Source: Patiria miniata (Eukaryota > Echinodermata > Asteroidea > Valvatida > Asterinidae). Taken from it: a stretch of 64,000 bases of DNA. Position 1 is the stretch's first letter. Each line of letters begins with the position of its first letter. Shown in pieces: positions 42,427-53,149 of this stretch. Made by a program: the position numbers and the translations under genes. The notes beneath the pieces are model-generated. The model was not told the origin of the DNA. It saw nothing but the letters and a program-made list of their open reading frames with translations, and did not search any database. The DNA lies in contig NW_024037059.1 in NCBI RefSeq assembly GCF_015706575.1, positions 34,978,129 to 35,042,128 of the forward strand, written 5' to 3'.

Positions 42427-43743
42427 TTATCGCGTTGCCTCGTAAGCCAAAATACCCATGCCAACGATAGCTAATATTCCTACCGTCAACGATAATTTTT
42501 CGTCTTGGTGAGTTTGTAGTTTCGTGGGCTCCTGTGTTAAAACTGTAGGTGTTGGTGAGGGTGTAGGTGCTGGTGTTGGTGCTGGTGCAACAACATCGTT
42601 CGTCATAGGCTCTGGGGGTGTAGGTGGCGCGACGGCATCGGTGTCATCAAAAGAGTCGTCCGGTTGAGGTTGTGAGTTTAAATCTGGCACCAAACCAGTT
42701 TTCATAATCTGGGTAGCGATTTGAAGATTGTTGTTATAGCCGTCGTGCGTTCCAACCCTCAAGTTCATATCCGATGGGATCAGGTACAACCCCGGTTTCA
42801 CGACAAAATTTAAAGGCGTTCTGGCATACTGCAAAGAGTCTTGAAATTGATTGATACTCGTTTCCATGTCGTCTACTGCATTGATGATATCTTCAACAAT
42901 GACGTTAAATTGTCTCTGAGCGTCTAATCCGGTGCCCGGTGTTAACACGCTCGTTTTTGTTTGAGCCTGCGCACCGAGTAAAGCGTACACGTAAGATCTG
43001 ATCGATTCGTTGATCTTTATGATTCCCGCGGAGGTAAACAAACTCTTGGCGGGGATGAAGTCTAACCAAGCCTTTTGTACTGATTCATTTTGTTCGATAA
43101 AGGCTACGGTGTAATCGCTATAACGCCCCGAACCCTTGGGTGGATCGTCCAAACCAAACCCCATTTTAGTTCCACTCATCATATCTTTACGATACTCACT
43201 ATACTCGAGATTAAGGTCGGTTGTATCATAATCGTTTCCGGGTACGGGTACGTAAGACGTGTCCCAATAATAAGCTATACCTAAACCGTTAGAGTTTGTG
43301 TCTCTCGTCTGTTTAAAAGACTTGTTTTGATCTATGCCAAACAACAAACAGGTATCGGTAAAAGCTCTGAGATTATAACTGTTGTCTAGAGCGCTAAATG
43401 CGTCATCTCCTGGTAAAGGAGCGGCAAAGTCGTACAGGATCTTTCTAACCGTAAAATATAAATGAAAGTTAAAGATGGCCCAAACGTAACGGTTGCTCGC
43501 GTTTAAAAGATCGAATCCAACACCGCAGCCCGTAGTAGCGCAGTAGATCGCAAAATTTAACTGATTTTGATAAAACGACATGGGGTGTGATTTCCAACGA
43601 TCTACATCCTCATCCGTTTTGATGCGAGGTAATTTATAGTCTGAGGTTAAGTCGGGGAACAAGGTTAAAAACCCTTTGGTATTATTAACTATAACTTCCA
43701 GTTCACTGGGTTTAGTGCTGTTTAAAAACTTTGCTTGACTCAT
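42427..43743 (-). CDS. conserved Polinton structural protein with C-terminal anchor
   Basis: 438 residues. The N-terminal half carries family wording (FYQNQLNFAIYCATTGCGVG; YVWAIFNFHLYFTVRKIL). The middle has VRSYVYALLGAQAQ-like text, and residues about 340-415 form a Pro/Ala/Thr linker before a C-terminal TM helix (LSLTVGILAIVGMGILAYEA). This gene is regular in Polintons and is probably a particle component. It shares a bidirectional promoter region with the next gene. Confidence 0.75.
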   Translation of the reverse strand: MSQAKFLNSTKPSELEVIVNNTKGFLTLFPDLTSDYKLPRIKTDEDVDRWKSHPMSFYQNQLNFAIYCATTGCGVGFDLLNASNRYVWAIFNFHLYFTVRKILYDFAAPLPGDDAFSALDNSYNLRAFTDTCLLFGIDQNKSFKQTRDTNSNGLGIAYYWDTSYVPVPGNDYDTTDLNLEYSEYRKDMMSGTKMGFGLDDPPKGSGRYSDYTVAFIEQNESVQKAWLDFIPAKSLFTSAGIIKINESIRSYVYALLGAQAQTKTSVLTPGTGLDAQRQFNVIVEDIINAVDDMETSINQFQDSLQYARTPLNFVVKPGLYLIPSDMNLRVGTHDGYNNNLQIATQIMKTGLVPDLNSQPQPDDSFDDTDAVAPPTPPEPMTNDVVAPAPTPAPTPSPTPTVLTQEPTKLQTHQDEKLSLTVGILAIVGMGILAYEATR

Positions 43744-43753
43744 TATTTTAGTT

Positions 43754-43763
43754 TTATTATAAA
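43754..43763. promoter_or_regulatory. TTATTATAAA box between divergent Polinton genes
   Basis: The motif lies about 10 bp from the minus-strand ATG at 43743 and 15 bp from the plus-strand ATG at 43779. The same box precedes other starts in the element: 36259-36268, 40323-40332, TATTATAA at 39887, and TTTATAATAA at 35807. Likely a promoter core used by the element's genes. Confidence 0.6.
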
Positions 43764-43778
43764 GGGACTTTAAAATAA

Positions 43779-44945
43779 ATGCATTCGTTTCACTTGTTTC
43801 AAAATGAGCAGACGTTTAAATTAGAAGACGTTGTAGATAATCTAAACGGTCAAAAATCTGTACGCGTAAGAAGGGTGACGTTTAACCCCGGATATTTTAA
43901 TATTTCCAGCGCCACGGAGATTGATTGGTATACGCATATAGATGGGAGACCAGCTAAAAGACTTAATGATGATAGAAGATACGAACAGGTTGACTCAAAT
44001 ATAGCAGTAAGAACAGATAGAGATTTTATTGAATCGTTGATACCCGAGTACCCCTACGACTATTTAATTAACGACGAAAATACTTTCAACAGAGTTATAA
44101 ACGATCTTATAGAAGCGTACGAAGAAGATAGACTAGACTCTGCTTTAGAATCGATCGAAAACGAAATAGGACAAATAGAAGGAATAAAAGGAACTTTAAC
44201 CATTAAAAAGAGAGATAAAGGAACACTATCCGACGTACAAATCAATACGATTAATTTTTTAATAACAATTATAATGGAAAAAAAAGGCTTTATCAATGAA
44301 GGTAAAAGGATAGCGCTAGAATATATCCAAGGTACAATAAGCAAACCTAGAGCGAGAGTAATTAGACAAGCTGGGGTGACAATACGGGGAAGTCTTATCG
44401 TGTCGGGTGATGATTTAGATTTTATTTCTCCGAGTCTTTTAGCGCCGTTACCAGCCGGAGTCACCGGTTCGGTCACCATACCACCGGGGTGGTACGACGT
44501 CGATTGGTTTGATTTCATTTTAAACTCTATACCCGGGGTAAGTTTTCGAATATTTAGAGAATCTAAAAATGTGACGTTGGTGGTAACCGACGTAAATCTC
44601 AAATTGCGCTTAAACAGAGAAGTCTCTCGATTACTCAATTTACCCAAAGGAAGACTGGTACCCAAAGTGGTATATACGGGGTCTTACAACGTTAATCCGT
44701 TTAAATTTTTGTTTATTCGCTGCCCGCAATTAAGTACGAGTAAAAACTTTTTTGATGGTCGTCCGTCTGACATATTAAAAATCATACCCGTGGCTACGCG
44801 CAAACCCGAGCCTGATAGAGTCGAAGATTTCAAGAAACTTAAAAACGGTATAATCGACAAACTTACATTTTCAATCATAGGTGAAAAAGGACAGATCATC
44901 AACAACAAGGGTGTGAGTATAATGATAGAGTTGGAGATCTTTTAA
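43779..44945 (+). CDS. Polinton structural protein, candidate minor capsid
   Basis: 388 residues. The N-terminal part is beta-rich (VRVRRVTFNPGYFNISS), a helical middle follows (about 95-205), and the C-terminal half (GVTIRGSLIVSGDDLDF; FKFLFIRCPQLSTSKNFFDG; DKLTFSIIGEKGQ) reads like jelly-roll strands. Position among structural genes suggests a penton-like minor capsid or fibre protein. The assignment is tentative. Confidence 0.6.
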   Translation: MHSFHLFQNEQTFKLEDVVDNLNGQKSVRVRRVTFNPGYFNISSATEIDWYTHIDGRPAKRLNDDRRYEQVDSNIAVRTDRDFIESLIPEYPYDYLINDENTFNRVINDLIEAYEEDRLDSALESIENEIGQIEGIKGTLTIKKRDKGTLSDVQINTINFLITIIMEKKGFINEGKRIALEYIQGTISKPRARVIRQAGVTIRGSLIVSGDDLDFISPSLLAPLPAGVTGSVTIPPGWYDVDWFDFILNSIPGVSFRIFRESKNVTLVVTDVNLKLRLNREVSRLLNLPKGRLVPKVVYTGSYNVNPFKFLFIRCPQLSTSKNFFDGRPSDILKIIPVATRKPEPDRVEDFKKLKNGIIDKLTFSIIGEKGQIINNKGVSIMIELEIF

Positions 44946-44970
44946 TTTTAAAATCTTTTTATATTAAAAC

Positions 44971-45708
44971 ATGAGTATAGATAGTAAGGCCTTATACCCC
45001 GATATTTCTGGAGATGTACTCCGATTAAATAGTAACGAAGAAACAAAAGTGTACAGACTTAAAAAGATTGAAGAGATTCGATCTTTAATCTTGAAAGAGA
45101 GAGACCATAGAGAGCGCACCTATAAAAAAATAAAGAGAGTGATCGACACGATTAATTACGTAGAGATAGGATTAGAAGGATTGGGGGCTATAGCGGGGGC
45201 TGTCAGTATTCCCGCTCTCTTAGGTGTTATATCAGCCCCCGTTGGATTAGTGCTAGAAGGAACGTTTATAAGCGCTTTTGGTGCAGATATTCTGCTTAGA
45301 ATCGCGTCTAGGCGATTATCCGCCAAGCTTAAAAAGCACGATCAGATTAAGATATTAGCTGACTCTAAACTTAACACGATTGAAGAATATGTGTCTCAGG
45401 CCATCAACGATGGGGATATATCGCATGAAGAGTTCTTATTGATTACAAGAGAGCTCGCAAAATTTAACGAGCTTAAGCAAAAAATCAGAACAAAGACCAG
45501 CACAAAGCTTCAAAAGATTAAAAACGATACAGACTTTGAAAAAGAAGTTAAAATACGGGTAGACGAACTGCTGGCAAAGGAAAAAAAATCTCTTATCAAA
45601 AAACTTACAAGTTCAAATTCTCGGGAAATAAACACTACGATAGTTTTGGAGACGATCCACCGAGTTATACCTTTCCTCTTAGAGTGTCACCCTCAGCCCC
45701 ACCTTTAG
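44971..45708 (+). CDS. conserved Polinton membrane protein with KKHD motif
   Basis: 245 residues. A long basic helix leads to a hydrophobic Gly/Ala-rich hairpin (IGLEGLGAIAGAVSIPALL; APVGLVLEGTFISAFGADIL). Then comes the family signature RRLSAKLKKHDQIKILADSK and LNTIEEYVSQAINDGDIS, and a coiled-coil tail. Known as a frequent Polinton gene near the right end; role unknown. Confidence 0.7.
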   Translation: MSIDSKALYPDISGDVLRLNSNEETKVYRLKKIEEIRSLILKERDHRERTYKKIKRVIDTINYVEIGLEGLGAIAGAVSIPALLGVISAPVGLVLEGTFISAFGADILLRIASRRLSAKLKKHDQIKILADSKLNTIEEYVSQAINDGDISHEEFLLITRELAKFNELKQKIRTKTSTKLQKIKNDTDFEKEVKIRVDELLAKEKKSLIKKLTSSNSREINTTIVLETIHRVIPFLLECHPQPHL

Positions 45709-45884
45709 GGTGTGGGGGTGTTGGTGCTGGTACCTGACGTTTGCCGCGGGGGAGACGTCAGACTATAATTAGGATCGGGGGAATTTGCCACAGGGGATTT
45801 TGGTGAGATTTTTTTGCCGCGGGAGATTTTGATCCGGTATCCAACGTCATACTCAAATTTTGGATCCAAATTTCTAAAAATTTT

Positions 45885-46164
45885 GATCAGATTTCTAAGA
45901 ATTTGGATCAGATTTTTGTAAAAATTTAGATTAGATTTTTAAGAATTTAAATCCAAATTTCTAAAAATTTAAAATCAAAATTTAGATCAGAGATTTTTTT
46001 ATCTAAAAATTTTGATCAAAATTTTGATTCAAAATTTTAAAAATTTTGACTGGGGGATTTTGGACTGGGGAATTTGACGTTGGGGATTTTTGAAACGAGA
46101 GCGGCGAGCCTGGGCTCGCCGCAGATTTTCCATTTAAGTCTAGCACCCCCACTATCCTTACTAC
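45885..46164. repeat. Polinton right terminal inverted repeat
   Basis: Reverse complement of 30445-30725 with no visible mismatch, ending ctac before the tcagtc duplication. The 176 bp between the last gene and this repeat contain only gtgggggtg-rich text and a 7-bp stem ctgacgt/acgtcag. Confidence 0.93.
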
Positions 46165-46319
46165 TCAGTCTACACGCATGTTTTTAATTGGTTAATGTTC
46201 AGTCCACAGATCCATTTACACCAAATGCAAGTCTATCAACGTTTACTAAAATAATGGGAAAATGGGCACAAGAGAGGGCGTTCTTTTCTTGTTGGACGCC
46301 ACGCTCCCGTCGTGTGAAG

Positions 46320-47605
46320 GGTGCAGACCTGTAAATAGGCCCAAAATTGTCTTTTTACTATGTGAGCTAAATCACAATTTGTATGCCCTCGAATTATTTT
46401 GCTATTGGATTATTTTGTGGACGGTGAACTTTAAGGTTTGTGAAAAAGATGGGTGGAATCCGTGTACAGGAGTGTGAGCTCGTATTTCTGTGAAACCGGG
46501 CCGTAAAATTGCTCTATTTTTCAAAATGGCGATGGGCCACAGGACTACTTTTCGGAGTGAATTTTCTCCCAAAAAAAACCCGGATAATTAACAAAAATTG
46601 AACAGAAAATGAAAGATTTAGGAAATAAGCTTTAATTTGAATGATGTCTCAAACACCTTGGAGAGTTGTGAGTATTTTAAATATATTTTGGAAGTAAGTG
46701 TAATTATCACTGGGGGTCGATTTACAGGTCTGAAACCTATAGGTTTTCAAAATGGCCGATCGCCGCGCATGCGCTTTATATGCCGCGACAATGGTTTTTC
46801 GGTGGGCGGGACCTTGGAGGGGGGACCAGCATTTCAATGGGGTCAAGGAGGGCGGTTCCGCAACAACTTCTCCCAAATCTTAGGGGGCCGATAGGCCATC
46901 AGCTGATTACAGCAAATTCGGAAAATGGGGGGTGGCGGGGGGGGGGGAGGAGTTGATTTGGGGTTGGAACGAGCTGGAACTCAATTAACGCCCGGTGCGT
47001 GCGCCCTACAGCAGGGCGGGCGCATGCAGAGTGCCTATTTTCAGGCCTGATATCGAACTCGGAGATTTGTTTATCCAAATTTATTGATAAAATATAAGTT
47101 ATGGCTCCTTCCTCTATCCGTACAAGTTGTTTTGGGAGAAATAGCAACATTTAGGCTATATTGGTGCAGACCTGAAAATAGGCCCAAAATTACCTAAGCG
47201 GGCCAAATCACAATTTGAATGCCCTCAAATTCTTTTTTATAAGAGCATTTTGTGGGCCACGAATTTTAAGGGTTGTTTAAAAAACAAAAGGTTGGTGGAA
47301 GCCATACACAGGAGTGTGAACTCGTATTTCTGTGAAATTCGCATGAAATTTGGCCCTAAAACTGCTCTATAACTTTGAAATGGAGGACAGGCATCATTTT
47401 TCAAAATGGCGATTGGATTTGTCTCCCAAAAGTCATCCGATAATTGAACAAAAACTAAACAGAAAATAAATATCAGACAATAAGGTTTAATTTGATGGGT
47501 TTCTCAAACACATTGGAGAGTTGTGAGTATTTTAAAATATTTTTGGAAGTACGCGTAATTATCACTGGCGTCTATGGGAGTCGATTTACAGGTCGGAAAC
47601 CATAA
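46320..47605. repeat. two direct copies of a 430-bp element
   Basis: 46320-46745 and 47163-47605 each begin gtgcagacctg and aaataggcccaaaatt, and end gtcgatttacaggtc and gaaacc. The ends of each are inverted (cagacctgtaaat / atttacaggtctg), so these are probably two insertions of one non-autonomous DNA element. G-rich sequence lies between. No coding content. Confidence 0.55.
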
Positions 47606-47873
47606 CCATATTTCGCCATGAAAACAGCCGTGGGCAACAATAAGCAAACAACGAGCTGCAGATGTAACCGTCACTGCCTGGTCTTTATACACATAAATTA
47701 TGCTTACAACAAAGGTTAAGGTACGTAGAGCGCCTTCACCGAGAAGCCTTTGGTCTGCTGTATTACATACGCATGATCAGAGATTTTGGACTTCTATTGT
47801 CACTTGAGTAATGGCCAGTCCTCAGAAGGCACTGCACCTTTTCATCTGAGAAGATAAAAGTGGATTATAGACA

Positions 47874-48240
47874 TTGAGAATAAACGAATCTACACCAGTG
47901 CACCATGTTCTACAAAATTCACTACACCAACATCATCTTTACAATCAACCAGTCCAGGCATTTAGAAACTCATTCAAATTCTCATTCTTCGTCCGCACCA
48001 TACCAATATGGAACAGGCTGCAGCTGGAAGCAGTAATAGCACCATCAGTTGCAGCTTTTCAGGCAGTGGCCCTTCCGGCGGTGAGAGACATGCGTCCCAC
48101 CACCACCCACCAGCAACTCTAAGAAGTGAGGATGTTTTTACTTGCACTTGTATCTATACCGCACCTGCACAACTGCACAACTTGAGTCACCTCGATTTCT
48201 TCTCCTTGGAGAAGCAATGTGCTTTTTAGGAGTCTACGCA
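47874..48240 (+). mobile_element. LINE 3' fragment (C-terminal end of reverse transcriptase ORF)
   Basis: An 82-codon frame ends with FRNSFKFSFFVRTIPIWNRL and APSVAAFQ, the usual C-terminal wording of CR1/L2/Jockey-type LINE polyproteins. No RT catalytic motifs are present, so it is a 5'-truncated dead copy, as is usual for LINEs. Confidence 0.65.
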
Positions 48241-48559
48241 TCAAGCACCAAGCGTCAAGAATCCCTCACACTTTATGTATGCATTATGTAAGCCGATATG
48301 CTTAAGTAGGCTCGTCGAAGGCAGGGTAGATCGTTTGTGCATTTTATTTTTTTTTTGAAGCGATAAAAGTGCTCAAACTCCAAAGACGGGTGCTTAACAA
48401 CCAACATACTGAAGTTGTAACTCTGTGAATGCTGTGTTTCCCGAGAAAACAATATTCTGAATCTCGGTTTCAATTCAGAAATAGCCGAGTCACGTTTTGA
48501 ATTACACCCGAAATCAGCGTACGGGACAAGTTCGCATTCAGTCGATTGCAGCTGTCCGA

Positions 48560-50048
48560 TGTCATGCACTGAACTGCCGAATAAAAGCAACCGCGCCAAC
48601 AACACAAATTGTTTGTTCGTTCATAAAGCCATGTTGCAAGTTCTTCTCCTGATGGGCCATCCATTTACATTGACGGTACTCTCCAAGATCGAACGCCCGT
48701 TGTACCAAATTCTCAGGCGTTGTAATGATCGCCTTACGTGGAGTGACTGCATTTCTTCACTTACCAAAATCGTTTCACGCAATACAGGTGTTATATCCAA
48801 GCTCCGGACCTTTCTGCCATCGACTACTCTTTTCACCCTTTACAATAAACTTATTCTTCCATACCTGAACTACTGCAGCTTTGTGTGGGCACAATCAAGA
48901 ACTAATCAACTACACTCCCTTATGGTCATTCAGGAGTAAGCCGTCAGGCTTTGCACCCTCTCACAACTACGAGATCATACTCACTGCATCTCAATTTGCC
49001 AAACGTAACACACTTAGCCCGGCGCACACATTTCATACTTTACCGATTCACCGGATTACCAAATCACCGGTTCGGTCAGATCAGTCCGAATTTTCAGCGC
49101 ACACCTCTGAACAACTCGGATGCACGCGATGGCCCGATGATCTGGTGAAACGGCACAATTGGGAAGGTGTGCGCCGGGCTTTGACACTCACGGATATTAA
49201 CAAACTTCAAGTAAGGATTTCCATGCTCAAGTATACTAAGAAGCTTCTTCCTCATTTATTTTCGACCTTTTCACTTCTGTGCATGACATTAATGAATATA
49301 ATTCACGTCCTAGAAGCAATCTACGTCCCTTACACTCACACAAGTTTCTCCATGAACACTCTTCGTTTCTGTGGTCCTCGTCTTTTGAGAAGGCTTTAGA
49401 CACAGCCTTAAAAACACAGTCTTCTGTGGGCCGTTTCAAATCTGCCTAAAAACAATATAATATCTCCCATTACGTATCATACTCTTTCACCTAGTATTTT
49501 CACCCTGTATTTTTTTTTTCATAATATTTTTTTCCAATTGCGTATATTAATGTAATGTAGTAGGCCTATATGTTCCATTAATTTTTTTCTAAGGTATTTA
49601 TATTCTTTCATTGCTATTTAATTTGATCCGATTCCAACGTTTATTTAGATGTTGTGTTCGATTATGTTTTTTACTTATAGTTGCATGATTATTCCTCCCC
49701 ATTGCATTACATTTTTTTGTTAATCAATCGCCTATTACATTGTATTTATATTCATCCCATGTGTATAGATTGTATCTATGTTTGCCCGATTGTTAGTCTG
49801 TCACTGTTGTTAATGGTATTTTGCTGTCACTGTTGGTAATGGTATTTTGTTTCAGGTTTTTTTAATGTAACGGGTTAGGCATCTCCATATCGGCCCTAAT
49901 CTTCGGTAGATGCCTCCATAATTGCAACTCAGTTTATTGTTCTTTTTATCATAGTTTCTTAGTAATATTGATTGTATTGTTTGTTATTTCTCTTTCTTTG
50001 ACTATTTTAAATTTTTTGGCATTTTGGAAATAAACGTTGATTGAAAAA
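48560..50048 (+). mobile_element. LINE fragment (Jockey/CR1-like), interrupted
   Basis: The frame at 48640-48940 codes for the post-catalytic part of a non-LTR reverse transcriptase (LTWSDCISSLTKIVSRNTGV; LYNKLILPYLNYCSFVWAQS). It runs on in shifted frames to TDINKLQV and HTSFSMNTLRFCGPRL near 49200-49390. An AT-rich 3' tail ends aataaacgttgattga near 50040. A 165-bp insertion (49016-49180) splits it. Stops and frameshifts mark a dead copy. Confidence 0.75.
49016..49180. mobile_element. 165-bp MITE inside the LINE
   Basis: Perfect 14-bp inverted ends agcccggcgcacac / gtgtgcgccgggct. They interrupt LINE coding text that continues on both sides. Only a tt doublet is shared by the flanks. Confidence 0.7.
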
Positions 50049-50069
50049 TGAGGGAAATCAATTCCAATC

Positions 50070-51085
50070 CTGACAGAGTTGTAATGACTCGAGTCAATGA
50101 CTCGACTCGAGTCCGACTCGAGTCACATTTTTTGGCGACTCGACTCGACTCGAGTCCCGACGGGTAAATGACTCGACTAGACTCGAGTCACTGCGAGCAA
50201 ATGACTCGACTTGACTCGAGTCCCTCATCAGAATGACTCGACTCGACTCGAGGAAGGCTAATAAGACTTGAGTCCCAAAATAAAAGCAAAACTTACTTGC
50301 GAAAAATATTTGCAATGACTTACGCTGCGCCGTTCGCGTTGCCAGTTTTTGTTCACGTCACGTTAATGTTCGCGAATAACGTACGTTTATATACAGCGGC
50401 AGTCTGTTTCCTTCCTCCATAATGAAACAACAAACATACATCGTGTCGCGGACTCCTAACTTGTGGTTCTATAACATGTAATGCTAAACCCGGAACCAGA
50501 CTTAAAACGCATTTCTCAATCCGTGGTTTCATCATTGGTTTCGGGCGATTTTGAAGTTCTTGGTGGAACGCTGGCTAAATTCATGTCCCGATTTCACACC
50601 AAAAAATGGATACGGACGGGCCCACCTTTAAATAATCAGAAACAGTTTTGTATAATGCAATTAGGTTTTAACGTTGTCAGCGATCAGCGAACAACAAAAT
50701 CTTGACCCGAAGCCAAACCAGTTATAAGACCGAAGTTTCACATCTTCTTATCTGTGACGTGAGCTAGCAATGGAAACTGTTGGTTGGGTACCATACAGCA
50801 TACGCATACTTTATGTCTTTGGATTTCCGTAATAGATAGGTGCCTTGTATTCTTTCTCTCTTGTGTTTGTTGCTTTTTATTGTAATTTAGTGTTCAAATA
50901 TTTGTGACTCGAATTGACTCGAGCTAAATACTTGACTCGACTCGACTCGACTCGACCACACTCTGTGACTCGACTCGACTCGACTCGACCTTGTTGGCCT
51001 AATGACTCGACTCGACTCGAGTCACTTCTTTAAAATGACTCGACTCGACTCGAGTCACAAAAATCAGTGACTCGTTACAATTCCT
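50070..51085. mobile_element. about 1-kb element with GACTCGA subterminal arrays
   Basis: The ends ttgtaatgactcg and cgttacaa are roughly inverted. Inside each end lies a 160-190-bp array of actcgactcgag units (50086-50275 and 50905-51075). The centre has no transposase. Subterminal clusters of short motifs are typical of hAT and related transposons, where transposase binds. No clear target duplication. Confidence 0.5.
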
Positions 51086-51104
51086 GCAGTATGGACAAAA
51101 ATTC

Positions 51105-51800
51105 CTGCAGTATCGTTCAGCCTGTTGTCTAATTCGCGATGTATTGGAGTTGTATGGGTATATTTCACGAAGAACTGGTTCTCTAATTGCCAAGGCAAGT
51201 GTAACAGCAATGCTTATCTGGTACCTCATTTATTTATTTATATATTACAATTCTTTACCCTAAAACAAATTTAAGACGAATTCCGTAAATACACCTGTAA
51301 ATAACAAGTCTTGTTATTTACCGGTGTATTTACGGAATTCGTCTTAATATGTCTTATCCTGCGGCTGTTTTGAACAGGAAGTATTCATTAAGACGAAGCC
51401 TAGCATGACTTCGGTTTATGGATTATAAATGTAGTCTTGTAGCGTTGTACAAATTACAAAGTACAGTTTCTTATTAAAGTCATAGTCATTCCATACAAAC
51501 AGAAATGATTCACTGAAGCAGTATATTGTGACATCAATTATGAATATACATGTATTTGTTAGGTAGCGGTATATTGCGATTACAAAGTACGTTTGCTCAT
51601 TAAAGTCAGAGTCTTTTCGGAAGAGTACACTTCTGTGACATAAAGCACCTGATAGTCGAGGGTTTTGGGTTGAATAAAACTTCATCATGAAGTTGCCGAG
51701 ATGTTTGCGTGATTGGTGGGGCTGGAAAGTCGTCGTGCCCGCCTCCCTGCATTTTGCAGTCGCTTTAAGACTAACCTTCAACTACCACATCTATACCAAT
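51105..51800 (+). pseudogene. decoy copy of transporter promoter plus truncated exon 1
   Basis: ATG 51687 begins MKLPRCLRDWWGWKVVVPAS, a copy of exon 1 of the transporters. It loses similarity after the YHIY codons near 51795, before the splice donor, so it cannot join exon 2. The upstream 580 bp match 51895-53149 and 17830-18116. It lies 1.46 kb before the intact exon 1 of copy B: a tandem duplication of the gene's 5' end. Confidence 0.75.
51271..51347. repeat. 77-bp near-perfect palindrome
   Basis: Arms of 38 bp (51271-51308 and 51310-51347) with one mismatch and a 1-nt loop, beginning ttaagacgaattccgtaaat. The arm resembles a single-copy stretch of the paralogous promoter region at 52257-52297, so the palindrome arose by inverted duplication here. 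Confidence 0.85.
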
Positions 51801-51993
51801 AAAATTGTATTGTTTCTTATTTCTCTTTGTCACACTATTTGATATGTTTTGCATTATGCTAAGGAAAATTGATTGCAATTTTTTTAGGAAATCAAAGAGT
51901 ATCGTTCAGATTGTTGTCTAATTCTCGATGTAGTGGAGTTGTATGGATATATCACCCAGGACTGGTTCTGATTGCCGAGGGAAGTGTTAAAGC

Positions 51994-52221
51994 CAGGCGC
52001 GGTTCTAGAGCCAATTTTTTTTGGGGGGGGGGCTAGCAAGGTGGATCCAGAATTTTTTTCAGGGAGGCGTGCTGAAATATAGTCAGGTTATTTTCTCCGG
52101 ACACTTAGGTACGTCAAATTCTTACATTTTCCTAGTGCATTTTTTTTATGGAAATGTTTGGGGTTTTTTTTTTTTGGGGGGGGGGGCTAGAGCCCCCTAG
52201 CCCCCCGTAGAACCGCCACTG
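51994..52221. mobile_element. 228-bp hAT-like element upstream of copy B
   Basis: Inverted ends caggcgcggttctag / tagaaccgccactg. Flanks gttaaagc and gttacagc form an 8-bp duplication with one change. The G-rich interior is non-coding. The paralogous site near 51205 (aagtgtaacagcaatgctta) shows the empty state. Confidence 0.65.
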
Positions 52222-52660
52222 GTTACAGCTATGCTTATCCGCTACCTTGAACACATTTAAGATGAATTCCGTCAATAGACCGGTGATTGACAAGATCATA
52301 CCTCCTGCGACTGTTTTGAACAGGAAGTATTCGTTAAAGGGAATATACATCATTTGCTTTTGCTGCAATTTTCAGAAATGGACGGAATTGGGGGGTTGGG
52401 AATATATAGCAAATATAGTTACACTGACTTTTTGAGGTTTTGGGTTCGAAAATGCTATAAAAACCAAGAAAAACAATCATTTTCCTGTAGTCTGGTTCCC
52501 TGACTCCATATAAGAAGAAACAGAGCAGTTTACACACATTGGGGAATTGTAAGGTCAGGGAACCAGTCTAGCTGGCTTGTACCCGTTCATAGGTGTGTAA
52601 TCGATTGCAAACAAGTGCGATGGTCAATTGGGGCCAGTATTTGTAAAAAAAAGCCAGTTT

Positions 52661-52694
52661 TTTCCAACGCTGATCGGCCGATCAGCGTTGGAAA
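52661..52694. repeat. perfect 34-bp palindrome without loop
   Basis: tttccaacgctgatcgg followed directly by its reverse complement. It lies about 460 bp before exon 1 of copy B, in presumed promoter DNA. Confidence 0.85.
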
Positions 52695-53149
52695 TTGATA
52701 CAAAAATAGCACTTTCTTGAAAATGAGAGTATACCAGGTGCCGTGATTTTACAGGATGCTTTACACTGTCATTCACTAACAGTCCAGCAAGGTATTTCAA
52801 AATGATTTGGTAGTTTTATTTTTTGATGTTTGCAAATGTTGTATTTTCCCTTTAAGGCGAAGCCGAAAGCATGACTTCGGTTCATAGGTTATGAAAGTAC
52901 GAAGTGCAATGTACAAAGTACCGTTGTACCGTTTTATATTAAATGATAGTCATTCCGTACAAGCAGAAACGATTCACTGAAGCAGTGCATGTACAGTGTG
53001 ACCTGAATTATGAATATATCAGTCGGGTAGCGGTTTACGGGGATGACAAAGTACGTTTGCTCATTAAAGGAAGAGTCTTTTCGGAAGAGTACACTTCTTT
53101 GACATAAAGCACCTGATGATCCGAGGGTTTGATTGGACAATACTTCATC

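Larger units (their letters stand above)
30445..46164. mobile_element. Polinton/Maverick element, nearly whole, young
   Basis: About 15.7 kb. The termini are agtagtaaggatagtggggg at the left and its reverse complement at the right; inverted repeats run about 281 bp with no difference I can see. tcagtc flanks both sides (30439-30444 and 46165-46170), the 6-bp duplication usual for Polintons; the end may shift by one base. Parts in order: polymerase B, integrase (minus), small membrane protein, candidate major capsid protein, packaging ATPase, repeat/HNH gene (minus), a run of small proteins, coiled-coil membrane protein, 438-residue structural protein (minus), candidate minor structural protein and a membrane protein. 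It looks almost whole with about one break. Identical ends and open genes argue for recent arrival. It lies between the two transporter paralogues. Confidence 0.93.

Noticed and set aside
43754-43763. TATA-like boxes as chance in AT-rich DNA
   Set aside because: Not fully excluded; kept as a finding because position relative to starts is consistent, but an enrichment test is needed.
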